Positions 18,127 to 27,172 of a DNA stretch of 64,000 nucleotides are shown piece after piece. The stretch covers positions 1 to 64,000 of the forward strand of contig NZ_CP054490.1 of assembly GCF_013342985.1 (NCBI RefSeq), given 5' to 3'. This DNA comes from Candidatus Ruthia endofausta (GTDB lineage Bacteria > Pseudomonadota > Gammaproteobacteria > PS1 > Pseudothioglobaceae). Below the pieces are notes generated by a model. The model had not been told where the DNA came from. It made no database searches and worked only from the letters and a program-made list of their open reading frames with translations. The position numbers and the translations under genes are program-made. Within the stretch, counting starts at the first letter, position 1, and each line of letters opens with the position of its first letter.

Positions 18127-21100
18127 ATGGCTAATTCTGGTTTTGTGCACCTACATTGTCAAAGTGAATTCTCAGTTGAGAACTCTTTGGTACGTATTCC
18201 AAAATTGATTGAAAAAGCACAAGAAATTGGCATGGATTCAATTGCACTAACAGATGAGTCCAACCTTTTTTCTGCCGTTAAATTTTATCAAAAAGCCACT
18301 GCTGCTAATATCAAGCCAATATTTGGTGCTAGAGTTAATGTCAAAGATAAAGAGGGTGAGTTTTATTCGGTTTTATTATTGTGTCAAGACCGCCAAGGCT
18401 ACCTTAACCTTTCTGAATTGATTTCTTTGTCTTATACTCAAGGACAATCGTTTGAGTGTGTTAGTGTAACGCAGCAACAACTAATTGATTATAACCAAGG
18501 TTTGATTATGATTGCAACACCTATTTATAGCGATGTAGCTAAACATTTAATATCGAATCAAATGATTGAGGCTAAGCAAAAAGCTAAATTTTGGCAAACT
18601 GCTTTTGTTGAACGTTATTATTTAGGTGTACAGAGAACTTCAAGGGAGTTTGATGAAAAACACTTACATCTTTGTGTTGAATTGGCGCTTGAGTTTGGTA
18701 TTGCTGTTGTGGCAACAAACGATGTGCAGTTTTTAAATGAAAGTGATTTTGATGCACATGAGGCCAGAATTTGTATTTCTCAGGGCAGTCTCTTAGATGA
18801 TACACGGCGTGAGCGACATTTTTCTAACCAGCAATTTTTAAAATCATCTGAGCAAATGCATGAACTGTTTGCTGATTTGCCAGAAATTTTAGAAAATACA
18901 TTAGAAATTGCCAAACGTTGCAATGTGCATTTTGAGCTATTCAAAAAGAATTATTTGCCAGATTTTCCTGTGCCAGAAGGCTTAACCATAGAGCAGTTTT
19001 TTTGTGAAGAGTCGGAGCGTGGTTTGATTCAGCGCTTACAAAACTTAAAAGTTGATGCGCAGGTTTATCACCAGCGCTTAAAATTTGAGCTTGATGTTAT
19101 TATTCAAATGGGATTTCCAGGTTATTTTTTAATTGTGGCAGATTTTATTAGATGGTCAAAAGAAAATGACATTCCAGTAGGCCCTGGTCGTGGTTCTGGT
19201 GCTGGTTCTTTAGTGGCTTATGTTTTGAGAATTACTAATGTTGATCCGATTAAGCATGAATTGTTATTTGAGCGTTTCTTAAATCCAGAGCGGATTTCAA
19301 TGCCAGATTTTGATATTGATTTTTGCACTGATCGTCGAGATGAAGTGATTGATTATGTGTCCAAAAAGTACGGTCATGAAAAGGTTTCACAAATTATTAC
19401 TTACGGCACGATGGCGGCTAAAGGTGTGGTGCGTGATGCGGGACGTGTTCTGGGTCATTCTTATGGGTTTAGTGACAAAATATCAAAGATGATTCCTAAT
19501 GATTTGAAAATGACACTTGAAAAAGCCTTGAGTGAGCCTGAAGAAGGAGGCTCGGAGGAATTACGAACTCGTTATGATTCGGAAGAAAGCGTGACTGCAT
19601 TAATTGATCTTTCTAAGCAGTTAGAGGGCTTAGTGCGAAACGTTGGTACACATGCAGGTGGTGTGGTGATTGCACCAAGCAAGATTAGTGATTTTTGTCC
19701 AGTATATAAAGGTTATGGTGAGAATGATGGCGTAGTTTCTCAGTTTGATAAAGATGATGTTGAAGCAGTTGGTTTGGTTAAATTTGACTTTTTAGGGTTG
19801 TCTAATTTAACGGTTATTCATAAGGCTGTTAAACTGATTAGCGCTAAAGGCTTGTCAGATGAGCCGATTGATTTAGATGCTTTGCCATTGGATGACAAAA
19901 AAGTTTATGAGTTGCTTCAACGTTGTGACACAATAGGTATTTTTCAATTAGAGTCCGAAGGTATGCGTAGTTATCTAAAGAAACTGCAAGCGGATAATTT
20001 TGAAGATATTGTTGCCATGTTAGCACTGTATCGCCCAGGCCCATTAGATGCAGGTATGATAGATGATTATATTAATGTAAAGCATGGTGCGCAGGTTAAA
20101 TATCCACATCCGATGCTAGAGCAGATTCTTAAACCAACTAATGGTGTGTTTTTGTACCAAGAACAAGTAATGAAATCAGCACAAGTAATGGCAGGTTACT
20201 CTTTAGGTGGCGCAGATTTACTTAGGCGTGCGATGGGTAAGAAAAAAGCCAGCGAGATGAGTCGTCAGCGTAGTGTGTTTGTTAAAGGCGCTGCTGAAAA
20301 AGGCATTGACGAGAAAAAAGCCAATGAAATTTTCGATTTGATTGATAAATTTTCAGGCTATGGTTTTAATAAATCTCACTCGGTGGCATACGCCTATGTA
20401 TCTTATCATACTGCTTGGCTTAAGTCTCACTATCCTGCTCCTTTTATGGCGGCAGTTTTATCCGGCATGATGGACGATACAGAGAGAATCTCATTTACCA
20501 TTAGTGAAGTGCGCCAAATGGGCTTGATGGTTAATGGGCCAAACGTATGTGAATCTAATTATGAATTTAGCATTAATGATGCAAAAACAATTGTATATGG
20601 TCTTGGTGCAATTAAAGGTGTGGGTGGGGCGTTGGTTGATGCGCTCGTATTTGAGTGTAATGCCAATGGCGCTTACAAAGATTTATTTGAGTTCTGTTCT
20701 AGAATTGAAAAGCGTTATTTGAACAAGCGCGCCATTGAGGCGTTGATTTATAGTGGCGCTTTTGATGTATTAGGCGTGGATAAGGCAAGTTTAATCAAAA
20801 CCTACCCTATAGCTATTAGACAAGCAGAACAGAAGCAAAATGACCATTCTAGTGGTCAGAGTGGGTTGTTTTCCAATACTAAACAACATAGTGAATATGA
20901 GGTGCATTATCTTTCAGCACCAAGTTTTTCGTTTAAAGAAAGATTGCAACTAGAAAAAAGCGTACTGGGCTATTATTTTGATGATCATCCTACTGATGAA
21001 TACAAGGCTGATTTAAAGCATATTGGCGCAACACTGCCTTCTAAAGTTGTCTTTAGAAATAATAAAGAAGTGCGCGTATTGGCATTAATTTCAGAGCTGC

Positions 21101-21561
21101 GTTATCGCGCTACTAAGAGTGGTGGGCAAATTGCCCTAGTTACAGTTGAAGACGGTGTCAAGCTATTAAATGCTGTGATATTTACCAAAACTCTAGGTTC
21201 GGTGAGTGAGCAACTTATTGTTGATGAAGTGGTGGTGATTTCAGGCAAAATTAATAAAGATTTTAGAAATCAGTGGCAAGTGGTGGTTGATAAAATTGAA
21301 AATATTGGAGAAGTGAAAATGAGCTATGCCAAGGGTTTTGAAGTTTTATTAAACACCAAACACCAGTCAATTTTTGACAAACTTGTCAAAGTGCTACTTG
21401 AGCACAAAGGTAATTGTCCAGTTAAAATTTCTTATATTGCTAATAATTTAAGAGGCAGTATGTTGCTAAATAAAGCCTATTTGGTGACGCCTAACCAACA
21501 GTTAATTGATGCTGTGAATGTCTTGGCTCAAGATCAAGTTAGTAAGATTCATTATCATTAG
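18127..21561 (+). CDS. dnaE: DNA polymerase III alpha subunit
   Basis: This is the replicative polymerase, 1144 residues against about 1160 in E. coli. It begins with the PHP domain (FVHLHCQSEFSVENS). The catalytic MPDFDIDFC motif lies near residue 400, and PVGPGRGSGAGSLVAY and YQEQVMKSAQVMAGYS are clear. A tandem helix-hairpin-helix and an OB-fold region follow near the C terminus. No ribosome site is obvious before ATG. It is a single cistron here, preceded by an AT-rich gap and followed by decayed DNA. No intein or frameshift is seen. Confidence 0.97.
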   Translation: MANSGFVHLHCQSEFSVENSLVRIPKLIEKAQEIGMDSIALTDESNLFSAVKFYQKATAANIKPIFGARVNVKDKEGEFYSVLLLCQDRQGYLNLSELISLSYTQGQSFECVSVTQQQLIDYNQGLIMIATPIYSDVAKHLISNQMIEAKQKAKFWQTAFVERYYLGVQRTSREFDEKHLHLCVELALEFGIAVVATNDVQFLNESDFDAHEARICISQGSLLDDTRRERHFSNQQFLKSSEQMHELFADLPEILENTLEIAKRCNVHFELFKKNYLPDFPVPEGLTIEQFFCEESERGLIQRLQNLKVDAQVYHQRLKFELDVIIQMGFPGYFLIVADFIRWSKENDIPVGPGRGSGAGSLVAYVLRITNVDPIKHELLFERFLNPERISMPDFDIDFCTDRRDEVIDYVSKKYGHEKVSQIITYGTMAAKGVVRDAGRVLGHSYGFSDKISKMIPNDLKMTLEKALSEPEEGGSEELRTRYDSEESVTALIDLSKQLEGLVRNVGTHAGGVVIAPSKISDFCPVYKGYGENDGVVSQFDKDDVEAVGLVKFDFLGLSNLTVIHKAVKLISAKGLSDEPIDLDALPLDDKKVYELLQRCDTIGIFQLESEGMRSYLKKLQADNFEDIVAMLALYRPGPLDAGMIDDYINVKHGAQVKYPHPMLEQILKPTNGVFLYQEQVMKSAQVMAGYSLGGADLLRRAMGKKKASEMSRQRSVFVKGAAEKGIDEKKANEIFDLIDKFSGYGFNKSHSVAYAYVSYHTAWLKSHYPAPFMAAVLSGMMDDTERISFTISEVRQMGLMVNGPNVCESNYEFSINDAKTIVYGLGAIKGVGGALVDALVFECNANGAYKDLFEFCSRIEKRYLNKRAIEALIYSGAFDVLGVDKASLIKTYPIAIRQAEQKQNDHSSGQSGLFSNTKQHSEYEVHYLSAPSFSFKERLQLEKSVLGYYFDDHPTDEYKADLKHIGATLPSKVVFRNNKEVRVLALISELRYRATKSGGQIALVTVEDGVKLLNAVIFTKTLGSVSEQLIVDEVVVISGKINKDFRNQWQVVVDKIENIGEVKMSYAKGFEVLLNTKHQSIFDKLVKVLLEHKGNCPVKISYIANNLRGSMLLNKAYLVTPNQQLIDAVNVLAQDQVSKIHYH

Positions 21562-21926
21562 TTGCATTGACACTGATAGTAGTGCGTATAATCTTGCCTG
21601 TATTGATTAATTGTAATATCTTTATTTAGAAAAATCTTAATTTGTCCAGCATAATTGGTGTTTAAAATATTAATGTTATGGTTTTTATATCTATCTAAAA
21701 CGATTTTAGCAGGATGATTAAATCTATTTTTACAACCACTAGAAATAATAATTTTATCCAAATATTGAATTTGTTTTGAGCGCAAGTAGAGAATAACGAC
21801 CGCATCTCCCATGTTAAATCCAGAAGGGTAGCCACTGCCTGTTGCCTGTATCAAATAATAGAGTGTATTTCGTGTTTCTTGAAAGTGACGAAAATAGCAA
21901 AGAATAGAGCAAAGATTATACCCCAT
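21558..21926 (-). pseudogene. comEC: comEC (rec2) remnant, C-terminal fragment
   Basis: The 122-residue frame resembles only the extracellular metallo-beta-lactamase end of ComEC, the membrane channel for DNA uptake. GSGYPSGFNMGDAVVILYLR and the following LDKIIIS match the segment that normally leads to the HxDxDH metal site. CKNRFNHP, then RYKNHNINILNT and an ending GQIKIFL, match the segment after it. The metal-binding histidines between these parts are missing, so an internal deletion is apparent. The membrane domain is also absent. The frame is still open but cannot encode a working channel. Its end overlaps dnaE by four bases. Confidence 0.65.
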
Positions 21927-22352
21927 TCAAAGTTTAATATTATTAAGATATTTTTAAGTGAAAATACTAAGATACCAAGCAAGAAACTTAGACTATAAAC
22001 TAGCATAAATAGTTGACACTAATCAAGGGTTTTTGTAAAGCATGTCATTATTGATTTATCATTACTAAATATATCTTGAAATCCTTGGTTTAACACGTGA
22101 AACCAGCTAAGTTTTCCTCTAAAGTGTTCTCAAATCAATTGATAGACATTTTTTCAGCTATTGGTTTTTTATAAATTTATATAAGTTATTGATTTTTAAT
22201 TAAAAATTTTAACTGATTAATTTTTATTCAAAACCATAAAAAGGTGCAATGTATCAACGTATTTGAGTACTTTTCAATGAGATATTAACATGTTTATCCA
22301 CACTTTTGTGAGTAAGTCTATTGGGTGTTGATTTAATAGCATTTTTTGGTGT
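21927..22352. other. AT-rich gap without a recognisable gene
   Basis: About 425 bases of very AT-rich DNA lie between the comEC remnant and coaBC. I see no frame with recognisable protein similarity. One exact DnaA-box sequence, TTATCCACA, occurs at 22294-22302, but it is isolated. The stretch is probably the eroded 5' part of comEC plus spacer. Confidence 0.5.
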
Positions 22353-23546
22353 TTATAAGTATTCTTTAATAAAGATTGCAAGGATTTTTTTTGCCACTTT
22401 TTTTTTGCTATTTTTTGCTATTTTTTTGTTTAAATTTTGACTTAAAAAAACCACCTCATTTTCATCCACATTGGAGCCAAAATCAGTATTTGAAACGTCA
22501 TTAAGGATAATGACATCACAGCCTTTATTTTTGAGCTTTTTTTGAGCATTTTTTAACGTATTTTGCGTTTCTGCAGCAAAACCCATACAAATAGGTTTTT
22601 TTCCTAATTTGCAGACATCTGCCAATATGTCTTTGTTTGGAATGAGCTCAAGTATTAGGTTTTTTCCATCTTTTTTGATTTTCTGATTTTTTGTATTTTT
22701 AACAGAAAAATCACTCACAGCCGCACAAGCAATAAAAATATCTTGACCAGCAATGTTATTCATAACTTTGGTATACATCTGTTGTGCACTAATAATGGGC
22801 ATATTGTTAGATTTTTCATTTAGAGTTGTGGTGATATTGCCATAAATACAAATCACTGATGCGCCCATTTCAATACAAGCATTAATCAATGCCATGCCCA
22901 TTTTTCCGCTACTGTGATTAGAAATAAACCTAACTGGGTCAATGGCTTCAATAGTAGCACCTAAAGTAATCAACACTTTTTTACCAGTGAGTTTTGTACT
23001 AATGAACTGCTTAGCCACTTGTTTTGCAATGCTTAATGGCTCTACGAGCCTGCCTATACCAATATCACCACAAGCCTGTTCGCCAGATTCTGGCTTAATG
23101 ATGATTGCATGACGACTAATGAGTGTTAATAAGTTGTCTTGAAGTGCATGAGATTGATACATTTTTAGGTTCATAGCAGGTGCAATAAGTAGTGCTGCAT
23201 TACTTGCTAAAATGACACTACTTAATAAGTCATTAGCTTTTCCTAGAGCGATATTGGCGATGGTATTGGCACTGGCAGGCGCGATTAAAATAGCATCTGT
23301 CCATTTGGCAAGTTCAATATGTCCCATGCTAAGTTCAGCATCCTCATCCCATAAATTGTAATGAACTTTATTTTTTGAGATTGATTGTAAGGATAATTCA
23401 GTAATAAATTTAGCACCTCCCTCAGTAAGAATCACTTTTACCTGAGCGCCCAAATCTTGTAATCGGCGTACAATATCAGGTGCTTTATAAGCCGAAATAG
23501 AGCCACTAACGCCAAGGATGATATTTTTATTAGTTAAGCTGTTCAT
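22353..23546 (-). CDS. coaBC: Phosphopantothenoylcysteine decarboxylase/synthase
   Basis: This bifunctional enzyme of coenzyme A synthesis couples cysteine to phosphopantothenate (CoaB part) and decarboxylates the product (CoaC part). Residues 1-180 form the flavin-dependent CoaC domain with GVSGSISAYKA, PASANTIANIA and PAMNLKMY. The rest is the CoaB domain with VLITLGATIEAIDPVRFISNH and a KKDGKNL region. Length 397 is normal. The gene's last part contains several homopolymer runs of six to nine T (plus strand 22385-22427) that encode lysine/phenylalanine-rich sequence. Its ATG overlaps the ribD stop as ATGA. Confidence 0.95.
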   Translation of the reverse strand: MNSLTNKNIILGVSGSISAYKAPDIVRRLQDLGAQVKVILTEGGAKFITELSLQSISKNKVHYNLWDEDAELSMGHIELAKWTDAILIAPASANTIANIALGKANDLLSSVILASNAALLIAPAMNLKMYQSHALQDNLLTLISRHAIIIKPESGEQACGDIGIGRLVEPLSIAKQVAKQFISTKLTGKKVLITLGATIEAIDPVRFISNHSSGKMGMALINACIEMGASVICIYGNITTTLNEKSNNMPIISAQQMYTKVMNNIAGQDIFIACAAVSDFSVKNTKNQKIKKDGKNLILELIPNKDILADVCKLGKKPICMGFAAETQNTLKNAQKKLKNKGCDVIILNDVSNTDFGSNVDENEVVFLSQNLNKKIAKNSKKKVAKKILAIFIKEYL

Positions 23547-24592
23547 TTTAAAGTGGCAGTTATTTTGATGTCATCACCCACCATTTTAATATCGATAATA
23601 TTCAGTTTAATTTTATGAGCCATATCTTTAATAATTAGATTAAGCATTGAATTGGCATCACCACCCATCAATATGGGTGCCATATAAATAACAAACTCAT
23701 CAATTAAGTTACTTTTAATCATAGCACTAATCAGCTTAGGCCCTGCCTCAAGTAGGACATTGTTAATGCCTTGATTGCCTAATTGGATTAAGACATCATC
23801 AAGGTTCAATTTGCCAGAGTCAAGCGTTTTAGTGTTAGTTGGGTTTAAGATTAGTGTTGGTGCATCGGTGTTAAATATATTAAGTGAGGTATCTGTTATT
23901 TGGTTTTTACTATCAACCACAACACGTAGTGGTGTTGGACTGACGTCATCAAGACGTACCGTCATTAAAGGATTATCACTAATAATTGTTCCTGAGCCGG
24001 TCATAATTGCTTGGTGATTGGCACGTAGTTTTTGCACGTCCAATCTTGCGATCTCTGAGGTAATCCATTTGCTTTCACCTGAGCTCATTGAGGTTTTACC
24101 ATCAAGACTCATGGCTATTTTGCAGCGCACAAAGGGCTGATTGGTTTTCATGCGTTTGACGAATCCTTGATTAAGAGTTAATGCATCATTTTCTAACAAA
24201 CCAATCTTAACCTCAATATCTGTATTTTCAAGCATAACAACACCTTTACCATTGACTAGTGGATTAGGGTCGAGCATAGCAATAACAACTTTTTTAGCGC
24301 CTGAATCAATAATGGCTTGTGCGCAAGACGGAGTTTTGCCTTGATACGAACAAGGTTCTAAGGTGACGTAAAACGTGGCGTCCTGAGCTTGATGATTAAT
24401 TTGTTGTAAGGCGTTAATTTCTCCGTGTGCTTTGCCAAAGGTTTGGTGATAGCCTTTGGCAATAATTTTTGCATGTTTTACAATCACACAACCGACCATA
24501 GGATTAGACTTTACACTGTATATGCCTTGACTGGCAAGTTTGAGTGCGATTGCCATGTTTTGAGTGTCATTTTTTGAAAAAGTTGCCGGCAT
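23543..24592 (-). CDS. ribD: Riboflavin deaminase/reductase RibD
   Basis: RibD carries out two successive steps of riboflavin synthesis: deamination of the pyrimidine ring and reduction of the ribose. The 349-residue protein has an N-terminal deaminase domain with zinc ligands in HGEINAL and [13 protein letters not shown]-terminal reductase domain follows, with [11 protein letters not shown] and [15 protein letters not shown]. It overlaps coaBC by four bases (ATGA), suggesting translational coupling. It faces away from recA across 66 bases. Confidence 0.96.
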   Translation of the reverse strand: MPATFSKNDTQNMAIALKLASQGIYSVKSNPMVGCVIVKHAKIIAKGYHQTFGKAHGEINALQQINHQAQDATFYVTLEPCSYQGKTPSCAQAIIDSGAKKVVIAMLDPNPLVNGKGVVMLENTDIEVKIGLLENDALTLNQGFVKRMKTNQPFVRCKIAMSLDGKTSMSSGESKWITSEIARLDVQKLRANHQAIMTGSGTIISDNPLMTVRLDDVSPTPLRVVVDSKNQITDTSLNIFNTDAPTLILNPTNTKTLDSGKLNLDDVLIQLGNQGINNVLLEAGPKLISAMIKSNLIDEFVIYMAPILMGGDANSMLNLIIKDMAHKIKLNIIDIKMVGDDIKITATLK

Positions 24593-24658
24593 ATTTCAGA
24601 TATAATTGTGAGAATATTTTGCATAAACATTGACAATATTTTACCTAGGAGAAACAAC

Positions 24659-25675
24659 ATGGATGAAGAAAAAAAACAAGCCTTAAAAGCAGCTCTTGCA
24701 CAGATTGATAAACAATTTGGCAAGGGTTCAGTTATGTTTTTGGGCGATGACCAAGTTCAAAGTAATATTGAGGTAGTTTCTACAGGCAGTTTAGGCTTAG
24801 ATATTGCCCTAGGTATTGGTGGTTTACCTAAGGGGAGAGTGATCGAAATTTATGGTCCTGAGTCATCAGGCAAAACAACGCTAACATTGCACGTGATTGC
24901 TGAGGTACAAAAACTAGGTGGTACAGCGGCTTTTATTGATGCTGAGCATGCGCTTGATCCTAGATACGCTAAACGTTTGGGTGTTAATACGGATGATTTG
25001 TTAATTTCACAACCCGATACAGGTGAGCAAGCATTAGAGATTACGGATATGTTAGTACGCTCAGGTAGCGTGGATATTGTGGTGATTGACTCTGTTGCAG
25101 CACTCGCACCCAAGGCAGAAATAGAGGGTGAAATGGGTGCTTCACATATGGGACTTCAAGCCCGACTTATGTCTCAAGCACTTAGAAAACTTACCTCAAA
25201 CATTAAGCGAACCAATACCATGGTGATTTTTATCAACCAATTACGTATGAAAATTGGTGTTATGTTTGGCAATCCTGAAACCACAACTGGTGGTAACGCG
25301 TTGAAATTTTACGCCTCAATACGCTTAGATATTCGCCGTATTGGTGCGATTAAAAAAGGCGATGAGATTTTAGGCAATGAAACACGCGTTAAAGTATTAA
25401 AAAATAAAGTTGCATCACCCTTCAAACAAGCAGAATTTCAAATCCTTTACAACGAGGGTATTTCACTTGAAAGTGAAATAATTGATTTAGGCGTGAAGCA
25501 CGGGTTTGTTGAAAAAGCAGGTGCTTGGTATAGTGTTGAAGGAGAGCGAATTGGCCAAGGTAAAGATAACGCTCGTGAATATTTAAAATCAAACCCTAAG
25601 CTCAGTCAAAAAATCGAGACACAAATCCGTGAAAAATTACTAACTAAAGAAGCAGACATTGAAAAAGGACGTTAG
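24659..25675 (+). CDS. recA: Recombinase RecA
   Basis: RecA forms filaments on single-stranded DNA, drives strand exchange and activates LexA-type cleavage. The 338-residue protein has the Walker A motif GPESSGKT at 66-73. It also has [14 protein letters not shown] (Walker B) and the DNA-binding L2 loop around [15 protein letters not shown]. The in-frame ATG at 24608 lies in the promoter region; ATG at 24659 has TAGGAGA upstream and gives the normal N terminus. No CTGT-N8-ACAG LexA box is visible in the short upstream gap. recX follows directly. Confidence 0.98.
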   Translation: MDEEKKQALKAALAQIDKQFGKGSVMFLGDDQVQSNIEVVSTGSLGLDIALGIGGLPKGRVIEIYGPESSGKTTLTLHVIAEVQKLGGTAAFIDAEHALDPRYAKRLGVNTDDLLISQPDTGEQALEITDMLVRSGSVDIVVIDSVAALAPKAEIEGEMGASHMGLQARLMSQALRKLTSNIKRTNTMVIFINQLRMKIGVMFGNPETTTGGNALKFYASIRLDIRRIGAIKKGDEILGNETRVKVLKNKVASPFKQAEFQILYNEGISLESEIIDLGVKHGFVEKAGAWYSVEGERIGQGKDNAREYLKSNPKLSQKIETQIREKLLTKEADIEKGR

Positions 25676-25677
25676 CA

Positions 25678-26106
25678 ATCAAGACGTCGATTAATCAAGC
25701 TTATCACCAGATTTTAAGTTTATTGGTCCAGCGTGAGTATTCTGCTTTAGAGTTGACGCAAAAATTAAGTACTAAAGGTTATGCTATTGAAGAAATAGAG
25801 CCAGTATTAGTGCAACTAGCACAAAATAATTATCAAAGCGATGAACGCTTTTCTAAGGCGTTTGTACTTATGCGCACTAATCAAGGTAAGGGTGATGTAT
25901 TAATCAGTCAACAATTGAAACAAAAAGGTATTGAAGATTTTGATTTATCAACCATTGATTTTTTTGAACTTGCTAAAAGGGTTAGATTAAAAAAATATGG
26001 CGAGCAATTACCTAAAGATTATAAAGAAAAAGCTAAACAACAGCGTTTTTTACAATCACGTGGGTTTGATCTTGAGCAAATTAACCAAGTATTTAGCTGT
26101 GAATAG
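25678..26106 (+). CDS. recX: Regulatory protein RecX, unusual start
   Basis: RecX binds RecA filaments and limits their activity. The frame shows the family pattern QREYSALELTQKLSTKGY and ends with LQSRGFDLEQINQVF. Similarity appears to begin upstream of the first standard start, TTG at 25723, which has no ribosome site. The in-frame sequence from 25678 (ATC AAG ACG TCG) continues as INQAYHQILSLL, which fits the usual RecX N terminus, and AAAGGA lies eight bases before that ATC. I infer that an ancestral ATG became ATC, so translation is either from a rare start or reduced. The position after recA is conserved. Confidence 0.75.
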   Translation: MKTSINQAYHQILSLLVQREYSALELTQKLSTKGYAIEEIEPVLVQLAQNNYQSDERFSKAFVLMRTNQGKGDVLISQQLKQKGIEDFDLSTIDFFELAKRVRLKKYGEQLPKDYKEKAKQQRFLQSRGFDLEQINQVFSCE

Positions 26107-26177
26107 ACTATTTACCATGCACTCACCTTTGTATATTAAATATCCTTATAGTGAAATAAGAGTAATAGAGGCTTTAT

Positions 26178-26996
26178 TTGAACACCCAATTAAATGATGC
26201 GTGGCCAGAGATCTTAAGGTTTTAAAAAAAGCTTTTGCCTTATTTATTAAAAATGCGTGTGCGCGTTGTTTTGGCAATAATGTTTTTAATTTTCGCAAAA
26301 CTTGCCAATGTTGCAGTGCCTGTTGTTTTAAAAGAAATTGTTGACTCTTTAGAGCAAACTAACTTAGCTGATTTTGTCATTAGGGTTGCTTCTTTGCCTA
26401 TGGTGCACTATAAGGCTTGCTAGTTTGTTATTTAATGAGCTTCGTGATACGATTTTTGCGTGCGTCCGTTATCACGCTATGTATTTGATTGCACTTGCTG
26501 TGTTTAAGCACTTGTATACACTGGGTTTATTTTTTCATTTAGATTGCCGCAATGGTGGAATTACTTGTGATTATTAGTCGTTGCACTCAAAGTATGTCTA
26601 CCCTGTGTTGTCGATTTTTTTAACATTATTCCTTCGTTTTTTGAGATATGTTTAGTGATTGGTATTTTGTGGCTGAATTATGATATTTTCTTTGCTGGTA
26701 TTTCATTATTGACCGTGGTTTTTTATATCGGGTTCACACTGGCTATCACAACTTGGCGGATGAAGTATCGTTATCAGATGAATGACATGCAATCTGAGGC
26801 CAATACGAATGCAGTGGACAGTTTGATTAACTATGAAACAGTTAAATATTTTAATCAAGAGAATTTTGAAGTTAATCGTTATGATGAAACTATGACTCGT
26901 TAGGAAAATGTCGCCACGAAAAGTTTTACTTCAATGACGGTACTTAACTTTGTTCAAGTCTTATTTGTATTACTTGCTAAGAAAAATACCTACTAA
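26178..26996 (+). pseudogene. Atm1-type ABC exporter remnant
   Basis: Broken frames cover the membrane half of an Atm1/HMT1-family ABC exporter, whose mitochondrial and bacterial members export glutathione-linked or iron-sulfur related compounds. Recognisable pieces in order are RVRVVLAIMFLIFAKLANV, FNELRDTIFACVRYHAM, WRMKYRYQMNDMQSEANT, SLINYETVKYFNQENFE and RYDETMTR. A TAG stands where tryptophan is expected in the following WENVA region. There are also an early stop after EILRF and a frameshift near 26400. The nucleotide-binding domain is absent. The gene is clearly non-functional. Confidence 0.82.
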
Positions 26997-27172
26997 GTGT
27001 TGGTGGCTGAATTTAGTCACAATCCAGAGTTCCGAGACCGAGTCAGTAATATTGAGTCTTTGCAGCAACAATCATTATTTTATACGATGAAATTAACCAA
27101 CCACAATTAAATCAACTTAAAGCACGTTACTGCATGGATGTAACCTTAACATTTCCAATTGAGCGAGATTTA
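26997..27172 (+). other. Degenerate coding fragment, unidentified
   Basis: Two short plus-strand frames, one containing VAEFSHNPEFRDRV and the other ILYDEINQPQLNQLKARY, overlap in different frames and end at the mrdA stop region. They look like decayed coding sequence because of their amino-acid composition, but I do not recognise the family. They may be part of a gene that once followed the Atm1-type exporter. Confidence 0.3.

Noticed and set aside
22294-22302. Replication origin
   Set aside because: Only one DnaA box, no dnaA or gidA nearby and no box cluster; reported only as an isolated motif.
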